Notes under the pieces: model-generated
Databases searched by the model: none
What the model saw: only the letters and a program-made list of their open reading frames with translations
What the model was told of the DNA's origin: nothing
Origin: Sthenelais limicola
Taxonomy: Eukaryota; Annelida; Polychaeta; Phyllodocida; Sigalionidae
Reading direction: 5' to 3'
DNA length: 64,000 nt
NCBI GenBank assembly: GCA_942159475.1
Contig: OW804097.1
Coordinates: 37,336,298 to 37,400,297 of the forward strand
In this document: one piece after another, positions 22,370 to 33,672 of the stretch
How positions within the stretch are numbered: position 1 is the stretch's first letter
Layout: each line of letters starts with the position of its first letter
Position numbers and translations under genes: made by a program

Positions 22370-22704
22370 TAGTATGTAGGGCCTTTTACTGCTGAGTATG
22401 ACACAGAGCTTGTGACACATGCTCGTTTATATTTCTGCCCTCCTTTCGTAGGAACAGCATATTCAGCATCAAAGATGACAAATTCCATTTGGCTTTCGCC
22501 ACTTGGTTGCCTCTGGTGTCCTGGGTATTCATTAAATAGTGACTAAGAGTTACATAAAGCTAGCATTAAATCATGCTTGATATCAGCCATCTGAGGCAAC
22601 AGATATTGAAGCAAGCAGAATTACGTGTTGACGATTCAGAACGAGCCAGTTAGCTCCTTCTGACATTGCCCTCTGTGTGTCTGCAATCACATTGGTGAGC
22701 ACAA

Positions 22705-22925
22705 ATGTGATGTGTTGCAGGAGAATGAGTCACAAGTCGCAAAAAATAGATTTTGAGATCAGATCATATTTGAAAAGAGGAGATGAAGCCCATCCCAATG
22801 ATAGTAAACAGTAGGACATCTTATAAGTATTTCTTTATTTTAAGTTTGATATTTTTAATTTTGAAAAAAATGTTTTGAATATTTCTCAGTAGATATTTAC
22901 TGATAAAATAGCTAAATATACTCTA
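22705..22925 (-). mobile_element. R2 element, right part missing
   Basis: Starts 'tgtgatgtgttgcaggagaa' and follows minus-orientation R2 until 'ctaaatatactct', then stops. Confidence 0.7.
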
Positions 22926-23416
22926 CCGAATGACCATGATCCGTCAATAATTCTATGCAACCCCAGACACCTTCCATGGTCCTATAAATAATTTCCTCTA
23001 GCGCTAGAATTTATTGTATAGAAGGAAATGGCTTGATAGATATGGCAAGGCCACCAATTGTCATCCACGAAAGCGACCGGAGAACAGAATTATTGTACTC
23101 TCTGCCCCCTGAGACCCCTCTTTAGTGATAGCAATCACTGTTATGAAAGAAGAGTGTGTGCTTCGCAATATTCAAATATTCCATAAGCCCTTGGTGATGT
23201 GATATCCTTTATTGGACACCTTTCACCACTTTGACACAAGTTGATTTGATCCAATGTACCATTGCAATAACCAGATATGCCTGTATTTGTGCTTCAATGA
23301 ATGAACCGAGCAATCCCCAGGTGTTTTACGCAATTGCACCAACTGCAGAAACTTATTTCATTACTTTTCTTCAGCAATACCAGATCATCATCAGCTCAAG
23401 CGTTATGCAATGAAAC
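22926..23416. other. Foldback spacer
   Basis: Between the R2 piece and the right arm. No repeat family recognised. The ORF at 23231-23413 has no recognised domain. Confidence 0.35.
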
Positions 23417-23830
23417 TTTATTTGTGCTCACCAATGTGATTGCAGACACACAGAGGGCAATGTCAGAAGGAGCTAACGGGCTTGTTGCGAATTGTCAACA
23501 CTTTTTTCTGCTTGCTTCAATATCTGTTGCCTCAGATGGCTGATATCAAGCATGATTTAACGCTAGCTTTATGTAACTCTTACTCACTATTCAATGAATA
23601 CCCAGGAATACACTAAAGTCAGGCAACCAAGTGGGGAAAGCCAAATGGAATTTGTCATCTTCCATGCTGAATACGCTGTTCCTATGATCGGAGGGCAGAA
23701 ATATAAATGAGCCTGTGTCACAAGCCCTGTGTCATACTCGGCAGTAAAGGGCTCTATATACTATCAGCTACCCTGTCTAGAGCCCTCACCTTCTGTAATC
23801 TCTCCCTTTCTCTCCATATTAAACACAAAT

Positions 23831-24147
23831 AATCGAATATGCATCACAATAAACAAGCACCTTTTTTTTGATAAATTTTATCGAGTGCAGTTTCATTCAA
23901 TGACAATCTCATGGAGCCCATACAAATAGCTAATAATTAGGTTCAGTTAGGATCAATATGGTTATTTTAACATCAAAATATTATACGTGATTCACATAAG
24001 TTTGATAAGCTAGTTATCACGTACATGTGTTACATAATATAAGCAATTTAAATGCTTCAATTTTTTTTATAAGTTTTTACCTCCAACAAGCACAAATTGT
24101 ACTACAAAACAACAGAGAAGCAAAATAAATAAAATAAAAATCAGGGA
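23831..24147. other. Unannotated AT-rich interval
   Basis: Nothing recognised. It ends in 'aaaataaataaaataaaaatc', directly before a truncated R1. Confidence 0.35.
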
Positions 24148-24353
24148 TTTACATTTAGTAAATTCTGCTAAGTTAGACTGTAAAATCAATCCTGATTAAT
24201 ACTAGGTATATCTGAGTATATCTGACATTGTCTTGATTCAAACAATATGTTTGGTTGTATTAAACTGAGTTTTGAACTGAGTTTTTCTCTTAGTTTTGGG
24301 TTATTTGAGAGGATAGGAAAAGGCGAATTGTACATTTTCTGGGGATTTAGCCC
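24148..24353 (+). mobile_element. R1 MITE, left end missing
   Basis: Begins inside R1 at 'acatttagtaaattctgc' and ends with the 'ctggggatttagccc' terminus. Confidence 0.75.
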
Positions 24354-24860
24354 ATATAATTATTTAGGCTTATCTGTATACATGCCTTTTACCCCTTTCT
24401 CCTGTTATTAGTCTATGCAAGCGAAATGAGCTATGTCCATGCATTGCAGATTTTACGAGAAACTGTGGAAAGAATATCAAAGAAACTCCTGACCCATAAA
24501 AGACAAGGTTGATGATTTTTCATTACAAATAGTGGCGCTATGCCTCGTAACTCCTGCCTAAACATTAGGCTCACCCAGGCACAGATAATCCATTTACTAG
24601 CCGTATGTATAAACCACGCTAACTACACATTGCCTTTTTATGGCTTTATATCAGTTTTCTCGCGCCCAAACTATACTAAAGTCAGATTAGAGAAAATGTA
24701 GAGACTGAAGGCATAAAAACGGCAAATAATAAGCCTTCTTCTAAGGGAGTCTGTGTGATAAATCTGTGTTATAATTCCCACGTAATTCCTAGCCCGATGA
24801 ATGCGCACGGTTCTACATACAATGAGACTTTCTCCTTATCCCGTTGCAATAGTGCAATCT
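24354..24860. other. Unannotated interval
   Basis: No gene or known repeat. 'actcctgcctaaacattagg' is nearby, but no structure is clear. Confidence 0.35.
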
Positions 24861-25323
24861 GGGTGAAATCATCAGAAAATATACAATTTTCCTTGACCAA
24901 TCTCTTCAAATAACCCACATTTAAGACGGAATTCAGGTTCAAAATACAGTTCACCATAACCAGACAGATTTATCAAATGGATACAATACAGAATACACTC
25001 AGATATGGATCGGATTTTTAGAAAATGTACAATTGGCAGCTGCACACTTTTAGTAATTTCTGCTAAATTAGGCTACAATTTGGTCAATAGTTAGTAAATT
25101 CGAGTATATTTGGTATTACATTGATTTTAGCAATCGATTTGGTTAGGTTGAACTGTATTTTGAACTTTGTTTTCGTCCGAAATTTGTGTTATTTTAGAAG
25201 GATAGCGACGTTGAATTGTACATTTTCTGAAAATCTGACCCATATACTCATTTTTCACTCTAAATTAACAGAATTTGATACATGTGTATACTGTATATTG
25301 GGCATTTTCTGAAGATCTAACCC
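24861..25323 (-). mobile_element. R1 MITE split by another R1, TSD ATCT
   Basis: GGGTGAAATCATC starts at 24861 and the sequence follows R1 to 25006. It resumes at about 25246 ('actcatttttcactcta') and ends CTAACCC at 25323. ATCT flanks the whole (24857-24860 and 25324-25327), proving the halves belong together. Confidence 0.9.
25007..25241 (+). mobile_element. R1 MITE nested in R1, TSD ATAT
   Basis: GGATCGGATTTTT to CTGACCC in the opposite orientation to its host copy, flanked by ATAT at 25003-25006 and 25242-25245. R1 was therefore still moving after the host copy had inserted. Confidence 0.92.
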
Positions 25324-25327
25324 ATCT

Positions 25328-25685
25328 ACCAAAGTGTGGGCAATGATAGAGGACCACGATACCTATATCATTCTTAATTTGTTATTTAAGCTTCTTGCCT
25401 CGCATCGCACCGGCCGGTATATCATCCACCTATCTGAGTATGCCATTAATTAGTATAAACGAGTATCGTGGCACGGGGTAGACTATATCCGAGCTTAAGA
25501 TGGGCAAGCAGGGTCTAATTAAACCATGTTGAGCCGAAAATCTTCCACCCGGTCGCTTACCCCAATCGCTCTTTTCCAACGAAAATAAATGAGTGTCACC
25601 CAGCCGAATAATTGATGCGCTTTATGTATAACCATATCATTTCCAAACTTGGGGAAGATGCCTGAGGGGATATGGATCAAAAAGT
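25328..25685. other. Unannotated interval
   Basis: No gene or known repeat recognised. Confidence 0.35.
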
Positions 25686-25924
25686 GGGTGAAATCGCCGC
25701 CAGAAAATGTACAATTCGTGTTCACCAACCGTCTCAAATAACCCAAATTTGAGACAAAAATCAGGGTCAAAATACATTTCAACATAACCAAACAGACTTT
25801 GAATCAACGCAATGTCAAATATCCTCAGTTATACCTAGTATTGGCCATTTTATTGTCTAATTTAGCAGAATGTACTAAATGTGTAGATCAGCCGATTGTA
25901 TATTATTTTCTTAAGACCTGACCC
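25686..25924 (-). mobile_element. R1 MITE, TSD AAGT
   Basis: GGGTGAAATCGCC to CTGACCC, flanked by AAGT at 25682-25685 and 25925-25928. Confidence 0.9.
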
Positions 25925-26194
25925 AAGTGGTCCTCGTGCAAGCGAAACTAACTTAAAAGTTGTTGGTCTTACTGGGAAGAAGTCGATCCTCGATTTGTGT
26001 AATTGTGCTTTAAAACTTGATGTTTAAGATTAAAAGTTTCTTCATTAGCGGCCTTTATTTCGTCATTAACAAATTAATTTCCAAGATGCAACTTCTGTTT
26101 CAGAAGTATCTCAATTCGATACCTTTTCTTTTATAGATTTTAAAAGGTAAATGAAAGGAAAAAAAGAATGGAAAAGCGAAGGCGACAACAACAC

Positions 26195-26445
26195 AGTCCA
26201 GGTCCAAACCCTCCGATCAGATAAGAATGGTATGTCAGTGATTAGACGCCTACTTCGCTAATCGGTTTCCTAGCCTATAGCTCGTGGCGTTTTAATGGGA
26301 ATATAATTACATTTTGCGGCCTAAATGGAATTATAATGGTACTTTGTGGTTTGAGGCGAGAGCGTTTCCCTTCGTTTGAAGGGACTCTCTCAACTTTGGG
26401 CCTAGACTGGTTCAGAATTTGCTGCCAGTGACTCCAACGGAAGGT
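26195..26445 (+). repeat. R3 dispersed repeat
   Basis: Reads 'ggtccaaaccctccgatcag', 'cctacttcgctaatcggttt', 'ttataatggtactttgtgg', 'tgaagggactctctcaactt'. It extends past 'gggcctagactggtt' to 'ctgccagtgactccaac', a tail shared with 45.3 kb, so the true element is longer than 215 bp. Confidence 0.75.
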
Positions 26446-26949
26446 CCTAAAGTTGCGGCGGCAATCATGGGCGATAATCAGGGATTTTGTCCGGAGTTTA
26501 TGGCTTTGAGGGTCCTCCAGGGTATTTTAATTCCATTAGCAAACAAATTATGGTGAAATGGCTGGTGATCTTTGACTTTGTGGTGCCATGAAAACATGGG
26601 GATCTGGGGTGTAAAAACGGGAAAACAAATAGATCACCGATGCTTTTAAGCCTGAGGGTTTCCACGTCATTTTGTTTCGAGTGGAATTTAAGAGGCTTTA
26701 CGTCTGAATTTAGGACTGAAACTCGAAACGCTGAGTGGTGAAAAAAAATCAGTTTGGTCATAATTTGTTGTGATGTAGAAACTGGTGAAAGGCATTGTCC
26801 CTAGCCATGAATTCATTGACTGCCTAAAACTTTGCACTGTCATGCACTAATCCTTGTCTAAAAGGTTTTTGTTAAAACGTGTTAATTTATAGAGTACATT
26901 CCGCCTTGGGTATTTTCCTTTCTCCAAAAAATTGATAAACGATGCACAT
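26446..26949. other. Unannotated interval
   Basis: A minus-strand ORF of 87 codons (26498-26761) has no recognised domain and no splice signals that I could support. Confidence 0.35.
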
Positions 26950-27167
26950 GGGTAAGATTTTCAGAAAATGTACAATTCGCCTTCAAAAATCCTCTCAAAT
27001 AACCCACATTTAAGACATAAATAACCTTCAAAATACAGTTTAATATAACAAAACCGATACTTTAAATCAATGCCATGCCAAATATACACATCATTTTCCA
27101 GCCTAATTTAGCAGAATTGCCTGTATATGTACAGCTGCAAATTGTACATCTTCTGAAAATATGATCC
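26950..27167 (-). mobile_element. R1 MITE, TSD ACAT
   Basis: GGGTAAGATTTTC to ATGATCC, with ACAT on both sides (26946-26949 and 27168-27171). An internal stretch of about 20 bases is missing. Confidence 0.88.
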
Positions 27168-27209
27168 ACATGCTGAGAGGGTTGTTGGACATTACCAATT
27201 GTGCCACGT

Positions 27210-27445
27210 GGGTCAGGTTATCAGAAAATGTAAAATTCATCTTCACCAATCCTTTCAAATAATCCAAATTTAAGTGAAAAGTGACGTTCAAAATGCAGTT
27301 TAACACAATAAAAGAACTTTTTTTAAATCAACACAATGCCAAAGATACTCTGAAATATCCATTATCTACCATTTTTCTTCATTATTTAACAGAATTTACC
27401 AAATTTCTAGAACTGCCGATTGTGCATTTTCGGAAAATCTGACCC
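27210..27445 (-). mobile_element. R1 MITE
   Basis: GGGTCAGGTTATC to CTGACCC. The flanks are ACGT and ACAT, one mismatch from a perfect target duplication. Confidence 0.85.
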
Positions 27446-27623
27446 ACATCAATTTTCGTTTCTCACTCCAAACAAAACAAATGTCAAAACACAAGTGACA
27501 GTTTGTCCAAAACCTAACATTCAAGAACTGGGGATTATTAATTAATAGCAATAAGAGTCAATCAACATAAATAGAAATAATTGTTGCCTTACAAAGTTTT
27601 GACAGCTTGGGGTAGTGGAACGT

Positions 27624-27849
27624 CGGTCAGATTTTCAGAAAATGTACAATTGGCAACTGTACGTATTTAGTAAATTCTGCTAAATTAGACTGCAATTTGG
27701 ACAATACTAGGTAAATTCGAGAGTATTCGGCATTGCATTGATCTCTTTGGCTAGGTTGAACTGTATTTTGAACTTTATTTTTGTCTGAAATGTGGGTTAT
27801 ATGAGAGGATTGGTGAAGTTGAATTGTACATTTTCTGAAAATCTGACCC
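27624..27849 (+). mobile_element. R1 MITE, TSD ACGT
   Basis: CGGTCAGATTTTC to CTGACCC with ACGT at 27620-27623 and 27850-27853. The changed first base still leaves an exact duplication. Confidence 0.9.
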
Positions 27850-27853
27850 ACGT

Positions 27854-28340
27854 AGTCAGGCTCTTGCCTGAGGCATACCACAAGATGGTGGGCGTGGCAG
27901 GTCACACACCAATACCATTCCTTCAGGGACAGGTATTTTTAGACGGACATATTAGCTTGATTTTTGGCCTTTCATACCCTAGGAATTCGCGAGTCTCCCC
28001 AGAAGAGACAGTTCGAGTCACGCACTAGTATTTTTTGTGTTTTCTAGATTAATCAGGTTCAGAGTCGGTACTGTATGACGTGTCATGCTTGGGACGCTGG
28101 CGGTGTTCTATGTACACACATGTACCGATATGCCTTAGAACCTCTTTGCATATTTTAAAAAAAAGTCTAACTTTAAAACTGTATACATGCATCTTCACTG
28201 AGAAGAGTTGCTTTGTTAAACATACGCACATATCAGCAGGTTATATTTGACGTCATACATGTATGAAATATAAGGTCAAGGCAGAATGATGCTTATATTT
28301 CTCTGTAATATAATTTTTGGGGCAGATAGAATGAAGACAA
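27854..28340. other. Unannotated interval
   Basis: No recognised gene or repeat before the purine tract. Confidence 0.35.
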
Positions 28341-29125
28341 AATACACGGGTCTAGGCATAGGGCATAGGGAGGCAGAGAGAAGGGGGAGAGAGAGGCAGA
28401 GACAGGGGCAGAGAGAGGCAGAGAGAGGCAGAGAGGAGAGGCAGAGGCAGAGAAATGCAAAGAGAGGCATAGAGAGGCAGAGAGAAGGGGGGAGTGAGGG
28501 GGAGAGATAGGAAGAGAGAGGCAGAGAGGAGAGGCAGAGAGGAGAGGCAGAGGCAGAGGGAAGCAGAGAGAGGCAGAGAGGCAGAGAGAAGGGGAGAGAG
28601 GGAGAGAGAGGGGAGAGAGGGGAGAGAGGGGAGAGAGGGGAGAGAGGGGAGAGAGGGATGGTGAGAGAGAGATAGAGGGAGAAAGAGAGGAGACAGATGG
28701 AGACACAGAGAGGCACGGAGAGAGAGGCAGAGAGAGGCAGAGAGAGGCAGAGAGAGGCAGTAAGAGAGGCAGAGAGAGGCAGAGAGAAGGTACAGACAGG
28801 GACAGAGAGAGGCAGAGAGAGTGAAAGAAGAGAGGAAGAGAGAAGGAGGTGAGAGGCAGACAGAGAGAGAGAGGCAGAGGGAGATAGAGAGAGAGGCAGA
28901 GAGAGAGGCAGTGAGAGGGGCAGAGAGGCAGAGAGGCAGAGAGAGATAGAGAGAGGGAGAAAGAGAAGGAGAGAGAGGCAGACAGAGAGAGGCAGAGAGG
29001 CAGAGAGGGGGATAGAGGGGCAGAGAGGGGCAGAGAGAGCGGCAGAGAGGGAGAAAGGGAAGGAGACACAGAGACACAGAGAGAGAGACACAGAGAGAGG
29101 CAGAGAAACAGAAAAAGAGAGAGTG
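28341..29125 (+). repeat. Polypurine (gagaggcaga)-like low-complexity tract
   Basis: About 780 bases made almost wholly of A, G and spaced C, built from 'gagaggcaga' and 'ggggagaga' variants. It includes a regular 'ggggagagag' run at about 28600-28655. Minus-strand ORFs of up to 271 codons here encode only Ser/Leu/Pro/Cys low complexity and are artefacts of composition. Confidence 0.9.
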
Positions 29126-29419
29126 GGGGTAGAGAGGAACTCGAAGACTCCCTGGAACCTATTACCGCATACTGCAGCCTTCTCCTCCTGTCAAATGTCC
29201 TGGGGATTCAGGTGGTATACCCCTATCCAGAGAGCTACTCTGAATGCTGCGATGGTTCCTATTTACTTAAGTCATTTACTTCACTCCTAGCCTGATCTAA
29301 CTGTTGAACCTTTTCCACGACCATTGACTCGGAGAAAAACCAAGGAATTCCATTTTGGGACCTGGCGAGATGCCAGGAATTACCTCGTCCTCTATCGCCA
29401 TTTTTCTTTACGTCCTCAA

Positions 29420-29770
29420 TAGGGGATTTGCATAGCCGCCATTTTGAATCTTGATTCGCATGGAATTATGGGAGTAATGGTACAGTATTGAATGTAAAGA
29501 AAACATGTTATGTTCAGCTTGGACTATTTATCAATGCTCTAATGTCAATATACATGTGTTTTACATGTTTCCATATAAACACTAGACTTCTTCTTTCCCA
29601 TCGTGCATTTGGTTTTCATTAAATATTTATACAAGCTATGATATTGATGAAAATATCTTTTACAATTGTTGATAAAATTGTTGCTAATTATTTGTATGTC
29701 AGACTTGAATTGAATCCGTCCCAGCATACACTGTGACAGGCATGCGCAGTGAGACATGCAACTCCCCTAT
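29420..29770 (+). mobile_element. R4 MITE
   Basis: Ends GGGGATTTGCAT and ATGCAACTCCCC with TA on both sides. The interior matches 6503-6851 ('gccgccattttgaatcttga', 'gtgttttacatgtttccat', 'catcgtgcatttggttttca'). Confidence 0.8.
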
Positions 29771-29838
29771 TCGAGATCGTTCCTTGAATGACTCTGTGAA
29801 TGGTAACCTGCAAGAATAGCTGCTTCGAATAGCTTCGA

Positions 29839-30075
29839 GGGTCAAGTCGTCAGAAAATGTACAATTAGCTTTCACCAATCCTCACAAATGACCCAAATGT
29901 CACACAAAAATCAGGTTCAAAATACACTTCGACATAACCAGACCGATTTATTGAATGAATACAATACAGAATACACTCAGATATAGACTCAGTATTTATC
30001 ATTTTTCGCACTAATTTAACAGAATTTGAGAGATGTGTAGAAATGTAGATTGTGCATTTTCTGAAATTCTGACCC
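29839..30075 (-). mobile_element. R1 MITE, TSD TCGA
   Basis: GGGTCAAGTCGTC to CTGACCC, flanked by TCGA at 29835-29838 and 30076-30079. Confidence 0.92.
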
Positions 30076-30215
30076 TCGAATCCTCTGCTGGAAATACGGC
30101 TCTCTCCATCCTTTACCTCCTTTAGAATTGTTCATCAATATTAGCTGACAGTTGTCACTTGATTATCGGGGGAAGCAATGGAGGGAGTATACTATGGCAC
30201 TCTCGACTCGTAAGA

Positions 30216-30450
30216 GGGCCAGATTTTCAGAAAATGTACAATTGGCAGCTGTAAACATTTAGTAAATTATGCTAAATTATGCTGCAATTTGGCCAATACT
30301 AGGTAAATTCGAGTATATTTGGCATTTTATTGATTCTAGCAATCTGTTTGTTTAGGTTGAACTGTATTTTGAACTTTATTCTCGTCTGAAATTTAGGTTA
30401 TTTGAGAGGATTGGTGAAGCTGAATTGTACATTTTCTGAAAATCTGACCC
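30216..30450 (+). mobile_element. R1 MITE, TSD AAGA
   Basis: GGGCCAGATTTTC to CTGACCC, flanked by AAGA at 30212-30215 and 30451-30454. It is a good reference copy for the plus-orientation body. Confidence 0.92.
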
Positions 30451-30508
30451 AAGAAGGTGGAGCCTATGTCCATATGGACATCTAAGTCTACATGTCTACA
30501 TAGTTTCA

Positions 30509-30722
30509 ACAGTCTAGGCCCTAAGTTGAGAGAGTCCCTTCAAATGAAGGGAAAGCCTCTCGCCTCAAACCGCAAAGTGCCATTATTATTCAATTATGAC
30601 CGCAAAATGTCATTATATTCCCATTAGAACGCCAATTCCTAGGCCAGGAAACGGATTAGCGAAGTAGGCGTCTAATTACTGACATATCATTCTTATCTGA
30701 TCTGAAGGTTTGGACCTGGAGT
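30509..30722 (-). repeat. R3 dispersed repeat
   Basis: 'agtctaggccctaagttgag' to 'ggtttggacctggag' in minus orientation. The neighbouring 30723-30850 resembles 49013-49140, another hint that R3 is part of a longer element. Confidence 0.75.
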
Positions 30723-30917
30723 GTGTTGTTTTCGCCTTCGCTTGTAGAACAAAGATTGATGTTTAAAATTCCCAATTAATAATGTGTGAGTAAATCTTTC
30801 AGACATGAATTCGGCTTCTTCTCCTTGAAGGAAATAAGATCTTTTCTTCATGAGGTATTTTCTCTTACAGTTGTAAAGGAAACAATGTTGCATGGTTCGA
30901 GTCGTGGTACAGATCTT

Positions 30918-31288
30918 GGGTCAGATCTTCAGATCTACTAATTTAGTAAATGCTGCTAAATTACATTAACAAAAATTAATGGTAAATACTAGGTATATCT
31001 GAGTAGATCTGGTACTGAATTTATTCAAATAACCTGTGTGGTTATGTTGAACTGAGTTTTGAACCTTATTTTTGTCTTAACTTTGGTTTATTTGAGAAGA
31101 TTGGTGAAAGTGAATTGTACCATTTTTTTTAAGACATAAAGGGAATTCAAAATACAGTTCAAAGTAACCAAACAGATTGTTTGAATCAACCCAATGCGAT
31201 ACTCAAATATACCTATAGTATTCATCATTTCTCAGAATTTCCTAAATGTGCAGTGCTGCCGATTTTACATTTTCAGACGATCCGACCC
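30918..31288. mobile_element. Two R1 pieces joined head to head
   Basis: A plus-orientation R1 (30918 to about 31127, lacking its right terminus) runs directly into a minus-orientation R1 (about 31130-31288, lacking its left third). The outer ends GGGTCAG and CGACCC remain, so the pair mimics one long element. Confidence 0.75.
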
Positions 31289-31428
31289 TTAAGTAGTTAG
31301 TTTATTACAATGGCATTGAAGTTCTCATATGTCGACGGGGATTAAGTGAGTGTGGGGAGGTGAAACGAGAGGAACAGCGGAGTTGCATGTCTCACTGCAC
31401 ATGTCTACTGCAGTGCCGGTTTTCTATA

Positions 31429-32305
31429 AATATATGCAGCCTGTGAAATTATGCAGCCAAATTGTGCTGCATAAGTTCATGTGTAGAAAGCAGGAAATAA
31501 TGCAGCCCATGAAATAATGCAGCACATATTCTGCTTAATGTCATGTGCTGCAATATTTCATGCTATTTTGCTATGTAATTATGCAGCCAATGAGATTATG
31601 CTGCATATTCTTTCCAATGATTGTAAACAAAGCTGCCTAATTTCATGGCTGCAACATTTTCTGTTACTCTCACATGTAATTATGCAGCCCATGAGATTAT
31701 GCTGCACATTCTTTCCAATGATTGTTAACAAAAGCTGCCTAATTTCATAGCTGCAACATTTCATGCCTAATAGCATTAAATCATGCATGACATTATGCAG
31801 CTTATGGATATAGCTATAGGTATAGGTAGAGATGTGCTGCATAATATCATGTGCTGCATAATGTAATGCTGTAGCACATGAAATATTGCAGCCATGACAT
31901 TATGCAGTGTCGTTAACAAATCCTTGTTAGTGATAAGCTGCATAATCTCATGAACTGCACAATTTCATGCCAGAATGCATGAAATATTGCAGTACATGAA
32001 ATTAAGCAGCTTTTCTTTACAATCGCAGCTTTTCTTTACAATCGTTGGTAATCTGAAGGTGCTTAATTTCATGAGCTGCAATATTTCATGGTAATAGATG
32101 AATATTGCAGTACATGAAATTATGCAGGTCGGTATATAATTGCACAATTTCATGGGCTGCTTAATTTCATGCCATAACACATGAAATATTGCAGCTGTGA
32201 AATTAGGCAGCTATGAAATTAGGCATTACACTGGCTAATTTAATAACCTGCCTTATTTCATGCTTATGAACCTATAAACTTATGCAGCCATGAAACTATG
32301 CAATT
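31429..32305. repeat. Array of TGCAGC / CATGAAAT words in both orientations
   Basis: For about 880 bases nearly every 20-60 bases contains 'atgcagc' or 'gctgcat', next to 'catgaaat' or 'atttcatg'. The words combine as 'catgaaatattgcag' and its complement, so neighbouring units can pair. A 101-bp direct duplication (about 31573 and 31674) lies within. No ORF matches a known protein. It is not a simple satellite, because unit length and orientation vary. Confidence 0.75.
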
Positions 32306-33047
32306 GTAACGATTCCAATATGAAGATTTCCATTGAGCTCCGGATAGCTCCAGATCTGACAGCTCCGCCTCTGGATTTCATTGGGTAGTTCCTCCGGATC
32401 CCACTAGGATATTCATTGCAACCATTGACGATATTTGCAGTTTATATTATGTGATTAATGTATCATTAATTTACTATTCATTTGATTTCATCCGGACTTT
32501 ATCCATGATGTTTATTACATATTTCTATATTTATGTTCAACTTTGTATTTATGTGATTATTATATTTATTCCATTATTCCTGATTTATGTTGCAAACATA
32601 ATGTTTCCTTGGTTTGAAAATCATTCATTATTTCGATGTATCTGTTCATAAATCGGGTTGAGGAGCAAGGTCTTCAACCCAACACACAAGGAGGAATAAA
32701 GGGAACATATGAAAGAAGTATTTCACTCTTGATGTTATATCTCGGAGCTGCGTTTTGGAACATAGACTATTTCAACCCTTGGTCCTTTATCCTTAATATA
32801 ATCCAGTTGCTTTAGTTCATTTCCTCCCATCTCCTGCTATTGATATTCATAATATTTTTATTCTCGCGGAAGTAAGCCTATACGATCACGAAATATCATT
32901 ATTTAATATCGATTAATATTAAGCCGGAGCTGAAACACAGATGTGCAACGATGGCCACAAAGACATTGGAAAGAACATAGGCAAGAACCGCAACACAGAA
33001 AACTGCAGAATTTTATGGCTGCATAATATTCTAGAACACCTGCTTGG
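32306..33047. other. Unannotated interval
   Basis: An AT-rich ORF (32451-32651) is rich in Ile, Phe and Tyr but has no recognised family. A reversed 'cagctccg' pair near 32360 is minor. No gene is claimed. Confidence 0.35.
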
Positions 33048-33672
33048 AGGGATTCTCTTGAAATCTGAGATACAAATATTTGGCAACACTTTATCGAAAA
33101 TTGCAAGAATGTTTTCACCAATATCACAGTTTGTATAAATGATCTATGAAACCCAAATACATGATGGGAAAGTTGGGGACTTGGTGTTATGGAAACATGT
33201 ATAACACATGGATATTGACATTAGTGCATTGATAAATATTCCATGCTGAACCTGACACGTTTTCTATAGCTTTTAGACTTTATTCCATGATTTGGCTGTG
33301 AGCGTACAATATAATCGATATACTTGCCGCTCACAAGGTGTACAATATAAACTCGCTGTATTTTACAGTGATGTCACAACCGTTCAAGACTTGGGGGACA
33401 ATACAGTTTGATGAAATAAATGCAAATTAAGTTGTGATAAGTTAAGAATCATGGAATAAAAGCAAGAATAGCACAGTATCGCGTCTTCGGGGGCCTATAT
33501 TCTCCTTGTATGGCTGAAAAACAACTCGGCCTACGGCCTCGTAGTTTTCGGCCATACTCGGAGAATATAGCCCCCCTCATATGCGATACTATGCTGTTCT
33601 TGCTATAGTACCATCAGTCCCATAATTCCATGCGAATCAAGATTCAAAATGGCGGCTATGCAAATCCCCAAT
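33048..33672 (-). mobile_element. R4 MITE interrupted by two hairpins
   Basis: Minus-orientation R4 from 'ggagggattctcttgaaatc' to 'ggctatgcaaatcccc'. It is interrupted at 33270-33602, with CTATAG on both sides of the insert. Confidence 0.75.
33270..33602. mobile_element. Double-hairpin insertion in R4
   Basis: The first palindrome is bounded by 'ttattccatgatt' (about 33280) and 'aatcatggaataa' (about 33447). The second, from 'gcaagaatagcacagtatcgc' to 'gcgatactatgctgttcttg', has a core around 'ggcctacggcc' at 33528-33538. CTATAG repeats lie at 33264-33269 and 33603-33608. Confidence 0.65.

Larger units (their letters stand above)
22063..23830. mobile_element. Foldback, 1.77 kb, with an empty-site pair
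   Basis: The left arm (22063-22129 plus 22374-22708) is the reverse complement of the right arm (about 23417-23830). An R1 MITE sits in the left arm only, so the right arm preserves the empty site. The spacer (22709-23416) starts with an R2 piece. No transposase ORF is seen. Confidence 0.8.

Noticed and set aside
28276..29091. Minus-strand ORFs of 241-271 codons
   Set aside because: They translate a purine/pyrimidine low-complexity tract into Ser/Leu/Pro repeats. Three overlapping frames are equally open, which marks them as composition artefacts.
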